Shown here piece after piece: positions 29,900 through 42,620 of a DNA stretch of 64,000 bases. Made by a program: the position numbers and the translations under genes. The stretch lies in the NCBI RefSeq assembly GCF_964340395.1, contig NC_135562.1, positions 4,094,134 through 4,158,133 on the forward strand. The letters run 5' to 3'. The DNA comes from Glandiceps talaboti. Its lineage: Eukaryota > Hemichordata > Enteropneusta > Spengelidae. A model generated the notes under the pieces. That model worked only from the letters and a program-made list of their open reading frames with translations. It was not told the DNA's origin and did not search any database. Numbering within the stretch: the first letter of the stretch is position 1; each line of letters starts with the position of its first letter.

Positions 29900-30960
29900 T
29901 TAGTTTGCGACAGGGCAACGTCAAAACATACCAAGCAACACCACTTTTTTTTAGAATGTCACGTGTTCCCGTTCCAGTCAATGACAGTGGAGTGGCTATA
30001 TGGCACCAGTGAGGTGTAATGATATTAAATATGGAAGGTATGTTGACGCGTCCAATCAATGAAAACTCCCAAAGCACATGGGGCGATTTTGAGGGGGTGG
30101 GGAGTTCAGAGACAGCTTGAGGGTATATGTTTTCATATAACTTGTCTCCGAGGCACTCCAATCTCCATGCCATGGTAAACACTAGGAGGGATTACGTGCA
30201 CGCGATTAATGCTTAGCCGTCGTCCTCGGGGTCCCACGCAATGAAATCCTAGCCAGGATCTAGGCTGGGACATTCAGGCAAATCAAATTTCTGAGCAGAA
30301 ATGTACATGATCCACTTAGTAAACGCTGACGTAATCCAAATTGAACATGTTGTGTATGAACTTATATGGTGACTGTGACGTCATGCACGGTCTTTCTCGT
30401 TAAATTATTTGACACGGACATGCGTATCTGACGGTATTGACCTTTATTTGACCTACTCTTGCTAAGTGTGTGCATTAATTGATGGATGTAGATGTTCCCT
30501 GTCAAACAATCATTGCTAAAACTGACGTAGGTGGAATTTCAGTTCAAATAATTCACCAACGTTTTGACATTTATGAACAAACATATACCATTTATTGACA
30601 TAATAAGGCTACTGAATAACATCAGTGATAAACTATACAATACAGTCTTACATATAACCACTAGAATGATATTCCTAGTGGAAAATACCGTTTGATAATG
30701 ATATATTACATCTGAGAAGAGGATAACATAGGTAATGTTAACAATAATATCTATAAAATGGAAATATATCTTAATTTTTCAAATTTACATATAAGCTTAC
30801 CAAGTGACATACCAATGACTACATTTGTATATGTTCATATATGCAACTCATTCAGGCCTCGGTATAAACGTTGATCTAAACGCGATCCTTAAAAGCAAGC
30901 ACGTATACCGATTTCAGCAAAGCATGACAAACTAAGAAAGGACATGTCTTAAGATTTTTT
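29900..30960. other. Intergenic stretch
   Basis: A minus-strand ORF of 95 codons (29895-30182) has no motif. Nothing else is supported. Confidence 0.45.
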
Positions 30961-30961
30961 G

Positions 30962-30993
30962 ACATACATACATACATACATACATACATACAT

Positions 30994-31024
<31 letters not shown>

Positions 31025-31190
31025 TACATACATACATACATACATACATACATACATACATACATACATACATACATACACACACATACACACATACATA
31101 CATACATACATACATACATACATACATACATACATACATACATACATACATCATATATAAATATATATACATATATAATTTACATACACA

Positions 31191-31253
<63 letters not shown>

Positions 31254-31290
31254 AGATGTGTGTCTGTGTCTGTCTGTGTCTTTGTCTGTG
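30962..31290. repeat. Large compound microsatellite (CATA, CA, TA, TGTC)
   Basis: CATA tetramers to about 31150, then a TA run of over 50 bases at 31196-31249, then degenerate TGTCTG words. Confidence 0.97.
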
Positions 31291-31449
31291 TCTCTGTGTA
31301 TGTACACTCTGATATATACAAGACACGCCATAACATTGCGTAGCTCTTATAGACTATATTGCAATTCTGAACTAAATTTTATACATTTTTTGGAGATGTG
31401 ATGTTTACAGCATACATCGACTGTTGGTTGACCTCTGGGCGGATTCCTT

Positions 31450-31739
<290 letters not shown>

Positions 31740-31849
31740 ATTCTAATACATATTCGACAAATATGTATACACTGACATCATCAACAGATTTTAAACTTAG
31801 CACAGTAAGTTTAACTTATAATAGAACGGGTGATTGCATGTAACGTTGT

Positions 31850-33920
31850 GTTCTATTGATAAAGGTAATCATAAGAGTAATGCATACATCATTTGTCATC
31901 ACTAGACTAGAACGACCTTTGATTCTAAAATGATTGATGACTATTTTAGAGTCAAATATAACAAACAATTTTTAAAATCCGCTCAAATGATTGAGAGGTC
32001 ATTAAAGAATGATTGATCGGAGAACCTGTGGACAGGACTATAACAGAGTAATCAATTCCTCCATGTAAGGTTATCATTCAGGAGAGATTTGCCCGCACTA
32101 AATACTATGGGAGTAAGTTGAAGGCATTGCTTTATTCAGAAATGAATAGCTAATTTGTTTCAACGGAGACCCGTGAAGTGTGGCTGTCACACTTCTAAAA
32201 ACCTTTGCAAAACCCGCATGACCTTACAATGCTTAGTCAGATTAGGAAACAATCTAGGGAATATACAAGATTACTGTTAACATCAAAACAAATCACAACG
32301 CTTTTTATTTGTCCTTGTTGTTGACGAAAAGTGTTTTTCTGACCTTGGAGGGACACGGTTGGCGAAACTCAGGGGACGCGCACTTTATTTACTCGAAGTG
32401 ATGTACAGAATGTAAGATGCTATATATTCTAGATATTGAAATACTAACTAGGTTTGATGAATCTGTTTGAGACTCTTGACTATTATCGACACCGTTCCGC
32501 ACTAAAAGAAAAAAATTACAAGTGACAGTAGGAAAATAATTGAAGACAAGTAAGATGTGGTCTTTTCTGTTTTTGATTGCAGACACTAGTATGGCATTTA
32601 TATTGATTAAAAATTTAATTGTACTTGATATTTGAAAACATCTGATGTGACATTTTCTGTTTTTGGTTGCAGAGACTACTGGGTGCCACATTTAAGTATT
32701 TGATATACATCATGGAAATGTAGTTTTATGTTGTTTAATGCAAATAAATAATTTCACAGCGCCTTGTTTGCAGTGGCAACTGAGGAATGAAAGGACTTGG
32801 CGAATTACACAGTTATTCAATCAGAAATATCCACAGGTAGGGAAGGGTGACTTCTTAACACCAACTCATGATATTAGTTTCCTACTAATTCAATTTCTTA
32901 TTTGATCATACTCAAATCACAAAAGCATACACGTACGTATTTCTACAGATTTACAGTATACTCAACCCTTTACATACTTGAAATTACATACCTTGAAAAG
33001 CTGTGTAGAGGAAAGTTTTAAATTAAACACTGATAATGTATTTTTAAAACTGTGATGAGATCACAATTTGAGTAATGTTGACATAAGTAAGATATACTGA
33101 ATATAATATATGTATATATATGTTCGTTATTATGTGTTATTTAAAATATTTATACATTATACTATGCAACATAATACTAATCACCTTTTAGACGTACACA
33201 TGATTACTTGCATCAGTGCGCCCGCATATACAATTGGTATTCACACTGGATCATGTAGGGCAATACCGAAACCGTCTCAGGTCCCTGTGTCATCAACGTG
33301 ACTTATCAGTTCGTGTGATCTGAGACTGTAGGTAAGAAGTAATCGCCATCTTGGATCCGCCATTTTGAATTATCATGGGAATGTGAGACCCGCCGCCACC
33401 TGGTGCAGGACATGTTATTTAGTGTCTTCCTGGAAACGTGTATATATTCCCACAATCTTGTACGGTATTCTCTTTAAATTATTGTCTCAGCCTATGCGAC
33501 CTGCGAGTTGCAAAACTTCGACCTGCGACTTGCAAACTGCCACCTGCGACTTGTCAGCCTTGATAGCGGTTTATTCGAGTCAAAAGTTCCCTTCGTATTA
33601 AATACTAGAGATTAGTGTATTCATTGTCGACAAGGGCGAGTTGGCCAGTTGGGATATACCATTGCAATTTCATCAGGACACGAAGAAACCTCGAGAAGCT
33701 GTCTTTATTACAACTCGGTGAACTATATAATGTATCGTATTTTTCATACTCTCGAAGTGATTGTGACTTGAGACCTTCCATAAATGAGAGCGTTAGATGC
33801 GATTACTGGTTACGTAAGGAACAAGAAAAATCAAAATATCGATAAAATAATGGTTATCATATTTTCTTTAAAATGAGCACATGCAACATTTTGCTGAGTA
33901 CTTTTCGGAATCTTTGGTTT
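31850..33920. other. Intergenic stretch between repeats and the GPCR
   Basis: No supported gene. At 33497-33555 there are three diverged copies of a GACCTGCGACTTGCAAA-type word, a small minisatellite. A CCATCTTGGATCCGCCATTTT word at 33348 loosely recalls the CCAATATGGCC family. Confidence 0.45.
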
Positions 33921-33923
33921 TGA

Positions 33924-33929
33924 TTTATT
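33924..33929 (-). terminator. GPCR polyadenylation signal
   Basis: AATAAA on the minus strand, 131 bases beyond the stop codon at 34060-34062. Confidence 0.55.
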
Positions 33930-34059
33930 ATAAGTTCTTTCTTCGCAATAAAGTGTTAGGTTTTGTAATTGGAATACTTGATATGAAGATTAAAGTGCGA
34001 GGTCACGATCCCTAAAGTGATTTTGCAAGGAGTATATCTTTTCCTAAAAGCACAATCAA

Positions 34060-35235
34060 TTAGACTGCTGCCTGGTTCTTTTTCTTTCTGAAAGCAGATC
34101 GTATGATTACATCTGTTTGAGTAGCAGTTGAGTTCATCGTATAATCTTGATTATTTTGTCCTCTCCTACAGCAGCAAAGAGTCTTTAAAAATGCTTGTCT
34201 GTACTTTTTGTTCAGAATGCCGTAAATTATAGGATTTACCGAACAATTGACCATCGGAAGCCATCGGACTAACTCGACCCAAACTGACGGCATGAGGATG
34301 TAGTTCGCACCTGGTACAGTGTTGTAAAACGTAAATAATAAGTCTAGATGGTACGGGAGTAAGCAAACAAAAAAAACACCAGCAGTTACTGCTAACATAG
34401 CCACAATCTGTCGTTGTTGGTACAGTCGTTGCTTCAAATCTTTCACGTTTACCGCGTGCTTCTTTACTCCACGACGTAGTTCTCTCACGGTTAATGTATT
34501 CATAATGATAATACCAACAAGGACTGTCATGAATGCCATTAGGGGAGGAAACGTCATCATGATCCCATCACCTGGATTTCTGATATCCTTACGGCAGGTT
34601 ACATATCTCGTTGGTAAATGCGCCGTTTCGTTAGCCGGTCCAATCCAGTCAACACATACAGTTGACCAGTCTGTGTAGAAGTAAATTATTGGAGTAGAAA
34701 AGATGAATCCGAGTATCCATGTCATGATAATCAATTTAACAGTTCTTGACTTTGAACTAATTCGATCAGACTTAAATGGTTTACATATGGCCAAGTATCT
34801 CTCGAAGGTTACCAAGGTAATGTTAAATTCTGATACAAAGAGGCATATATCTAGAACAAGATTGGTAAGTAAACACCCAGCTCGGCCTAGGTAGCCTTGG
34901 TCAAAGACGAGTTCAGACGCCAGTGGACCACCGACAGTAACTACATAATATACTGTCAATAACGCACAATCGACTATCGCTTGGTTGGATAAATACATGT
35001 TGGTAAGGGTATGCATTGATCGGACTCGAAACACAACGTACAGAAATAGACAATTTAAGATGATCCCAAACGGACAAGTGAACGTGACTGGTACGACTCG
35101 AGTCATTAGGATATTGTACGAAGAGTACAGAAATTCTTCTGTGCCAACAATTGAGAAAATCCGGCTGTAGTTTTTTTCTCTGAGAGCGAGAATGCACTCG
35201 CTGTCGCTGACTCCGGTAAGGTTGGTATCATTCAT
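34060..35235 (-). CDS. Rhodopsin-family (class A) GPCR, neuropeptide-receptor-like
   Basis: Single coding exon of 391 residues with seven hydrophobic segments. N-terminus has sequons (NDT, NLT, NYS). TM1 holds GIILN (N61), TM2 ends NQAIVD (D89), C121 starts TM3 and can pair with ECL2 C194 or C214, ERY is at 145-147, W173 in TM4, P231 in TM5, FFVCLLP at 288-294 in TM6, NPIIY at 334-338 in TM7, then helix 8 KKYRQAF and CCC 354-356 for palmitoylation. It is a plasma-membrane receptor expected to couple to G proteins. The ERYLAICKP context resembles peptide receptors such as the TRH, neuromedin U and ghrelin groups, but the ligand cannot be told. Odd: the TM6 toggle Trp of CWxP is Leu292. The usual start is supported by an in-frame single ATG 49 bases after a likely 5'UTR acceptor. 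No paralogue in the window. Confidence 0.95.
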   Translation of the reverse strand: MNDTNLTGVSDSECILALREKNYSRIFSIVGTEEFLYSSYNILMTRVVPVTFTCPFGIILNCLFLYVVFRVRSMHTLTNMYLSNQAIVDCALLTVYYVVTVGGPLASELVFDQGYLGRAGCLLTNLVLDICLFVSEFNITLVTFERYLAICKPFKSDRISSKSRTVKLIIMTWILGFIFSTPIIYFYTDWSTVCVDWIGPANETAHLPTRYVTCRKDIRNPGDGIMMTFPPLMAFMTVLVGIIIMNTLTVRELRRGVKKHAVNVKDLKQRLYQQRQIVAMLAVTAGVFFVCLLPYHLDLLFTFYNTVPGANYILMPSVWVELVRWLPMVNCSVNPIIYGILNKKYRQAFLKTLCCCRRGQNNQDYTMNSTATQTDVIIRSAFRKKKNQAAV

Positions 35236-35283
35236 GGTGTCTTCAGTTCAAGTCTTTTCACAAACGGAATGTGTCTTCACCTG

Positions 35284-35290
35284 GCTAAAG
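35284..35290 (-). promoter_or_regulatory. Likely 5'UTR splice acceptor of the GPCR gene
   Basis: Read on the minus strand, CCTTCTCTTTAG precedes the exon at 35284, 49 bases before the ATG. This suggests an upstream non-coding exon. A TGCGCA-containing NRF1-like word (CATGCGCAGT) lies at about 35599-35608. Confidence 0.4.
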
Positions 35291-36017
35291 AGAAGGAAAC
35301 AGTATGAGTAAAAGTATGCGACTTGCGTTGTTAGGTACATTCGACTGTTGTAGTTCAAGATACTAGTATATGTCAGAGTGGGTTAGCTTACAAATATTGT
35401 ACTGTCCATTCAGTTGGTCCGTTTCCAAAGTGCAGATACTCACAGGGTATGATGTTGACATACACCAATTGTTCAAATAGTTCTAATATTTTCACGACGT
35501 CAACTTCAACAAATAATTACAGAAAGCGAAGTTTGCCAGGCACTGTTTCCTGATGTTCAACTGATACCTCTGTGTCTAATCAATGATTATCTATACACAT
35601 GCGCAGTGAGCTATAGTTTGGTGTACAGCTCAAAGGAGTGTCTTGAGATAAGCCGTCATCCTTATATATTCCTTGTGTTGTTATCATATCGTTTACTTGT
35701 TTGACGTCATTCTGTGAACCTCGTGGACACGTGACCATATGTAGAATATGCAAACTGTTGATGTATAGCGACTGTAGCCAACTAAACGTATGTAGGTGTC
35801 AGCTTTTCAAGTTAATCATAACTGATATCATTTGGACAACTGAACATTTATCAGAGTGGTTTGTATTATACATGGAATTGTGGAACTGAGACAGTTGATC
35901 GACACGAAGACTGAAATGGTGCTGATACACTTACGCACTAATTAATGTAATGATGATATTTAGTTGATATGTTTACAGTAATTAAATGACAAGGACATAT
36001 ATTCACATACAGAAGAA

Positions 36018-36272
36018 TACATACATACATACATACATACATACATACATACATACATACATACATACATACATACATACGTGATTGATTGATTGATTGG
36101 CCGGGATGGGTGAGTGAGTGAGTGAGTGGGTGAATGGGTGGGTGGGTTGATGAGGTGGGTGATTGAGTGGGTGTGTGAGTGAGTGGGTGTGTGCTTTCGT
36201 GGAATGTATGTATGTATGTATGTATGTATGTATGTATGTATGTATGTATGTATGTATGTATCTGTCTGTCTG
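36018..36272. repeat. Compound microsatellite (CATA, GATT, GAGT/GGGT, GTAT)
   Basis: CATA array, GTGA/GGGT tetramers, then GTAT array: the two ends are inverted copies of each other, so a long hairpin can form. Confidence 0.95.
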
Positions 36273-36759
36273 CACGTCTGTCTGTCTATCTCTATAACGG
36301 AACTATTATACTGCTCGTCTGATACTATAAATAACAATGTTCCTACATTTGTTCATTGATCACAGTAACTTTACGGCCACAAATTGGGTTTGATCACATA
36401 CCTCGAGATTGTATAACAAATCTCTCATGTACTAAACAACTGTCTATTAAGTTGACATAAACTGGTTATCAAGTTGTTTCGTACTGTGACTTTCAATGTC
36501 TACTAGGTAAACTAAATCATTGGTTACTGAGATGACGTGTAATTGGACGTGGTGATTTATAGTCTCGTGAGGTCTAAAATTCCAATATTAATTGTACCAA
36601 TTGACATTCTAGTAAGGGAGTATCCCATGGCCTTCATCGATGCTTAATATAAGTAGAGAAGGCTATTATTTTGAAGAAGAAAGATTAGTTATGTTTTCCA
36701 ATGTTTTCCATATGGTATAATCTGTGTTATTGGTTTCTTCCCATCAATTGTATAGCCAT

Positions 36760-36920
36760 TATAGATCGGAAGAACAGTTTTTAATTGTCTTTTTAAGTCT
36801 ATTTCTCGCGAGACTTCACAATTTTCTCGATATTATTATCTTCTTCTCGAATACGTAAAAACATGTTTAGGGTCGTCAGTGAACAACTAGGTGAGTGGGT
36901 GGGGAACCGGATCCAAATAT
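36760..36920 (+). repeat. Dispersed repeat, copy 1 (partner at 41385-41570)
   Basis: ATAGATCGGAAGAACAGTTT, CTCGCGAGACTTCACAATTT, AATACGTAAAAACATGTT, AGGGTCGTCAGTGAA all recur in order at 41385-41570. Copy 2 has a 21-base insertion before the CGCGAGAC block. Confidence 0.75.
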
Positions 36921-37132
36921 TTGTTTAGGCCTAAATCCCTATTCATCGTCAAAGCGAAATTCGTTCGTTCAAATATAAGGATAAAAGGTTACTGCTTGTA
37001 TTCGTACTTTGAACTTATTTTTTGGCACTTCACTTTAAAATTGTTATATAAAAATCTGACTACTTTAGATTAGTAAAGTCCACACAATATAGCGACTCTT
37101 TCTGCGGCGACACTTTTACTTGCTATCATACT

Positions 37133-37209
37133 AAATAACATAACATAGCGTAACATAACATAACATAACATAACATAACATAACATAACATAACATAACA
37201 TAACATAAC
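37133..37209. repeat. ATAAC pentanucleotide microsatellite
   Basis: About thirteen near-perfect 5-base units. Five-base arrays are otherwise found here at retroelement tails (38528, 40009). Confidence 0.9.
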
Positions 37210-38527
37210 CTGGTAGGTATACAGCTGATGCTTTGTGTCGACCGCAAACGTTAGTTGTTAACATTAATTGCGCGAACATGTGTCTAATCCAGTCACACGG
37301 GAACACCAGAAAGAGTTCTACACGAGAGTCCGCATCTGAACAGCTGAACACCTAGCAAAATGAACTGAGACGAGACGAACATTCGTACCAATAGGGGACT
37401 TGCTTCAGCATACAAAATGGCAGTTACACCCTATAAAATGAGCCACACCTATTTTAGTAAAGGTTGGCACATTGATGGCTGTTGAAAGCATGACTCTGGG
37501 CAGGGTTGAACCTTCCGTGACCTGGAAACTCTGAAACACATGGAATATAAAATAAAGTCCTAAATGGCTGTTTTGAACCATGGTACACATATTCCAAATC
37601 TTAATATGGATGTTCCAGCACAATAAGCACCATTTTAAATCAGCTTCCTTCTGACCAATCAGAGCGAAAAGAAGGATAACATATGACGTATTAGGAAATT
37701 GTAAATGAATCCCACAGATAAGGAGTCTTAGTTTTGCGAAAATAAACTTTAAGGTATAAACTTGTATACGTTTATCATTTATCATATGTCTACCACTGCA
37801 GGCTTTTATAATATTTGCATGTACTAAGGCGCCATATCTGTCATGATATCACCTCTTATATTACATCAACATTTCCAGTGTCTTATCTTACACTTGATCG
37901 CAGTGCAGTCGAAATGGTAATATTGAAAAACGTTCACTCATGCATTGAATTATTTAGAATATTCGTATATACGACGTAAACTATGACATTTCCGCTTTAT
38001 AAGATCCTGAAAAATTAATAGAAATAAAATCTTAATTATTCATGTAAACCAAAAGAGGCTGAAGTTCTTTGAGGTAGACACTTTTTTAATCATTCACTGG
38101 CAAGCTTTACATGGTTTATTCTTGTTAATAAAGGAAGGATTCGTTTTACCGTTCCACTGGAAAGATGTGTTTTATAATCAATACTAATTGTAATGTTTGA
38201 CACGATTGTCACATTTTATCAATTGAAAATGTATAGATGCTAAAATAAGTATAGGAAGAGAAAATTACTTTTTGATTTGTAATCGAATTTATCAAAAAGG
38301 ATCTTGAAAATGTCACATTTACTATCAAATTATCAAATCTTGTCAGCATATTTGAAACTGCACTAGCTGTAAGTAGAGTGAGTATTATTTTTTTCGATCA
38401 GAGAACGAAATTAAATCAGTTATTGCACATGTTAGTTGAAGATCGATACATATTACGCTAACAGATTGAAGCAGTGATCGCGTTGCGGCCTTATTGTGTA
38501 CTTCTACACATATACGTTAATTTAAAT

Positions 38528-38900
38528 TTAGATTAGATTAGATTAGATTAGATTACTGTATTGACCAATACGACTATAAAACTCGAAAAAGAATATGTCA
38601 TGGTGTTGTTAAAACGATCTACAGCACATGACAAATACATCATGATACACATATATACACTACATACAATACAATGATACAATACGATAAAATACTGTAC
38701 AATAAGGTAAAATACAATAATCACAACTCTTATGATAAAAGGAATTGAACCATTCCGATGGGATAGTAAAATGACTCAGGGGGAGGTGTGCAAAGTAATT
38801 GCTCTAGGCTAAAAACTATTCTTAAAACGTGTAGTTTAAAATATCTAAAACGTTTCTCAGAGGGAATCAATTAAAAAAGACTGTGTGCTTGGTGTGAAGC
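38528..38900 (-). mobile_element. Possible LINE 3' end with ATCTA-type pentamer tail
   Basis: On the minus strand, unique sequence ends GTATTGGTCAATACAGT and runs directly into TAATC pentamers (38528-38553), the arrangement of non-LTR retrotransposon 3' ends with short-repeat tails. No reverse-transcriptase ORF is visible, so it would be 5'-truncated. Confidence 0.35.
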
Positions 38901-40008
38901 GTCATCAATGATATTTAAATTTCCGTTGCAACTAGTGAAAATGAGGATGAAGTTTCTTTAAGAATAGTTATTGATGTATTAAAGAGGCCGTATAGATAAG
39001 GAGTATGTATTTATTTTCGACTTTTAATTTATAAAACTATTTTATCATGGCTTCCTACTTGTGAAATCAATGTGAAATAACGTATGCGAAATCCTTGTTT
39101 GTAACTCAAAAAATTGCAAAAGATTAATACATGTGTAAAATGTTTGTTATTGTACATACAATATAAAAAAACTTTATACCCATTTTTTGGCTTTTGGTAA
39201 TGTATTGAGTTACAAAAACAGACTTTTCCTTTGTTGTTTTACATTATTTTTCGAGCCATGATAACATGGTTTTATAAATTAAAAATCCATAATAAATACC
39301 CATTCCTAATCCAGCCACTGTAAATTAATAATTTATTAAACTCGTCAAAACAAGAAGAAGTTAAATTTTTTACAGAGTCAAGATATTTCTTTGTGTTGAA
39401 TTATTTGAAGGATTGGCCACAAGAGTTGACTATGGTATTCAAGCCTATTTTGTTACATAGGAGAAATACCGTATGTGGTCATTTGGGAATAAATGGGTCT
39501 GCAGGTATAACAGCATTACTGTAAGTAGTAGGATTTTACAATTTATAATTCCCAATAGAACTAAAAGTAGTTTGAAATTCCCCTTTGTCGGTGATTGGAT
39601 GAGATATTGGGGGTCATATTATGTTGACTGTGAGCTTATTGAAATGTCAGATTGTCACATACTGAGACAGAAATAATTTAGATTTAAAATTTGGAGGATT
39701 TAGAAGATTTCATTCGGGAGATATCCTCAATACAAAGGACATGCCGATATTAACCCCCCCCCCCTACACACACACACAGATGAATCATTTTACTATTGTG
39801 ATATGAACAAATCTTCATGGAGTAAATGATTTAGAAACCGTCCTCATTTTGTCTTTCATCGAAACGACACAACTCCGCCGTTTGCTCGAATAGATTCAAA
39901 CATCGAAATAACACAACTGTTTACTTGAACAAAGTGAACTTCAGGGAAACAATTAGGTAGAAGCAAACAGGGTAAGATAATGTACGATAGATACGATAAG
40001 AAACGACC

Positions 40009-40440
40009 AGACCAGACCAGACAAGACAAGACAAGACACGACAAGACAAGACAAGACAAGACAAGACAAGGCACGACGCGACAACACGAGACGAGACGAG
40101 ATGAGACGAGACAAGATAAGATAAGATAAGACAAGATAAGATAAGATAAGATAAGATAAGATAAGATTTTATTGACTCCCCTTTAAGGGAAAATTTAAAT
40201 GTCTGCAACAAAAATATAAACAACCAGAATTAGAACATAACATAAAACAAACAAACTAACACTGTAAAATATAGATTAATTGCTTAGATAACTTATATAA
40301 TAACAATTGCGGGTGGTTCTGGATCTGGTGAACGTTGAGATGCTTTTATCAGTTTGATGTGATGCATGGTTTTGATTTGTCGCCGAAATTATTACAGGGA
40401 CGTGTGGTCCTTGTTCTGAAAACACCCTCTGTAAGATACA
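40009..40440 (-). mobile_element. Probable truncated LINE 3' end with pentamer tail
   Basis: On the minus strand, GGGGAGTCAATAAAATC (AATAAA at 40168-40173) is followed by about 150 bases of ATCTT, GTCTT and related pentamers. AATAAA plus a simple-repeat tail is typical of several LINE clades. No RT domain in the window. Confidence 0.5.
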
Positions 40441-40734
40441 GACACATGCAATAATTGTAAGGTTGTGTCTGTATTACACTATTCAAGAGACAGCAGACAC
40501 AGATAAAATTCTATTCATTCTAACTTCGATCCTGTACAGGATTTGTTTTGTTTTGTTTTTATTAAATTGTTGGTGCTTGGAATTGCTTCCAGCGAATTGT
40601 ATTTTATACAGACATCTATACACAATCACACATAATTCTACAGAGTTCCATTTAGGTTTGGGACAACATGATAGGGCTGTGTAGCACGCCCTATATAATG
40701 CCACGTTGATAGCAACTGTCAAAGTTTTTTCCAG

Positions 40735-41010
40735 TCAGTCCATAGGCTATACCAGAGTCACCCAGGCAAACAAAGTACCTGCGGGCTCCGTGTGAGTGAT
40801 CGTCCTCAACAGTTCAAGTCATTACTCCAAGAGTTCCCAAATTCGCACTCGTCATGTGAGTGAAACATGGATAAGTGATCGAGTCTGTAGAACACTCACC
40901 CTAGTCTTGGATCTGTCACAGAAAAAAAAACCTGTTTCCAGTGTAATTCGAACCCACGACCTCCCGACTGTTAATCCAGAGCACTAATCACTACGTTACA
41001 GGGAGCCGGT
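40735..41010 (-). mobile_element. tRNA-derived SINE candidate
   Basis: On the minus strand, 41008 to about 40931 is tRNA-like: A-box-like TAACGTAGTGATTAGTG followed at the proper distance by an exact B box GGTTCGAATTA (40945-40955). An A-rich/T-rich break and about 200 bases of non-tRNA body follow. The clover-leaf is not complete (no convincing anticodon stem), so this is a Pol III-type SINE rather than a tRNA gene. Confidence 0.55.
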
Positions 41011-41384
41011 TTGATTTGCCTTTGATCCTGTACAGTTGCCTTTCTTAGTGTATTGGACTCAGGATTGCGCGAGGTCTGTGCGTTGACTATTACCGCCAGT
41101 AATTATATTATATGCCTTTGTTTCTTTTTTGATGAAAACGAACGAGCAAACCCATGGTGTTATTTCGCTAGTTGTATGATAACCCGTACTGTTGCATAAA
41201 AACCAAGATATCAGATGTTTGAGTAAATACCTCCAAAGAACAGAACTAAACTTTGATACATGAAATTTTGCAAGTACGTATTGACGCGAGAAGAAATTCA
41301 AACATCAACTTATCACCTACTTCCGATTACGCTCAATTTTAGAATAGGTCGGGTAAGTAGATTTTTTATTTTATTTATTTTACA

Positions 41385-41570
41385 GCCATTGCATATTGGA
41401 AGAACAGTTTTAGAGTGTCTTTTTAAGTTGAAGGCAGGTTCCGCATCCACTATTTCTCGCGAGACTTCACAATTTTTGCGATTTTATTATTTTTTCTCAA
41501 ATACGTAAAAAAAATGTTCAGGGTCGTTAGTGAAAGCTAGGGTCGGGTAACCGGAATCAAACAATTATTT
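41385..41570 (+). repeat. Dispersed repeat, copy 2 (partner at 36760-36920)
   Basis: Same orientation and order of blocks as copy 1. The CTCGCGAGA palindrome is kept in both copies. Family not recognised. Confidence 0.75.
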
Positions 41571-42349
41571 TTTTAGACTTTATCAAAATCATTCTTTATG
41601 CAAATGACCAATTAATAAGCACGGGATTTATGCATTTTAATATAATTCCAATATGTTACTAGCATCTCATAGCAGTTTAGTTTTCAGATCTTAGATTGAT
41701 TTCAGACGAATAAATGACACTCTTATCTTTCAAACACGTTCACACTCTTGAATAATTGAAATCAAATGAATTTTTTATTTTTACGAGATGAAATGTCTCT
41801 GGGAAAGGTTTCAACACTGGCAAGGGAGGCACTACTTTGCATATCATGTTACAGGTAGAGTGTTAACAATTTAGAATTAGGAAATAGAAAAATAGGCTGT
41901 ACATCATGGGGACTTTTATATTATTACGTCAAAACAAAATGGGAAAATGCGGGAAGCACTTTGACGAATGGACTTTCGACCTTTAACTACTTATGATCAT
42001 CTTTATTTCGATGTATTCTATAGACATAACCCCTTGTATCCCTTTAAAAAATTATTTCTGTGTGTAATAAGTCTAAGAAAAGCCACTAAATATATACAGA
42101 TTTTAAAGGGAATCGTTTTAAGACACCGTTATTCTGTATTTGTTATCTTTCTTTTCTATAAATGCAAAATGTAAGCCAGATATTGTTTGTGATGAAAAGG
42201 TGTTGATACGAAGATATATATCTATATAAGCAAAAGTATTTTTTATACACAATCTTTCATTTTTCCTTCTGGCAATTCATTCAGCATTTATCTAAGCTCA
42301 TTAATGTCTCCATTTAACATCGTATGCACCTCGGAAATACGAAGCTCAA

Positions 42350-42620
42350 GCCCATTATCAGTTAAAACCAAGAGAGAAAAAAAATCAAGGATCACAAATG
42401 TGTGACAAATGTATCAGATTTCAATATGACACCGAAAATGCCATTTTAGAATCCAATATGGCCGCCAAAACTTTTTAAATGTATGGGAAAGTAACCGAGT
42501 GTCAATTTTCTCTAACAAGACTGTAAATGCCTAAATATCTATTATCTTTTTCAAAATTACGAGAAGCAAGCTTTCAAATTTTAAAATTTAGAAAGATTTT
42601 GAGAGAATTTATGCCCGAGG
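42350..42620 (+). repeat. Dispersed repeat with AATCCAATATGGCC core
   Basis: AACCAAGAGAGAAAA, GCCATTTTAGAATCCAATAT and a downstream AGAAAGATTTTGAGAGA block match the ENPP-intron copy at 12700-12930. Confidence 0.5.

Noticed and set aside
29895-30182. 95-codon minus-strand ORF
   Set aside because: No motif, no splice or promoter support.
34166-35197. Small ORFs on either strand inside the GPCR
   Set aside because: Overlap a complete seven-TM reading frame.
40931-41008. Functional tRNA gene on the minus strand
   Set aside because: Has A- and B-box motifs but no complete anticodon or acceptor stem; better read as a SINE head.
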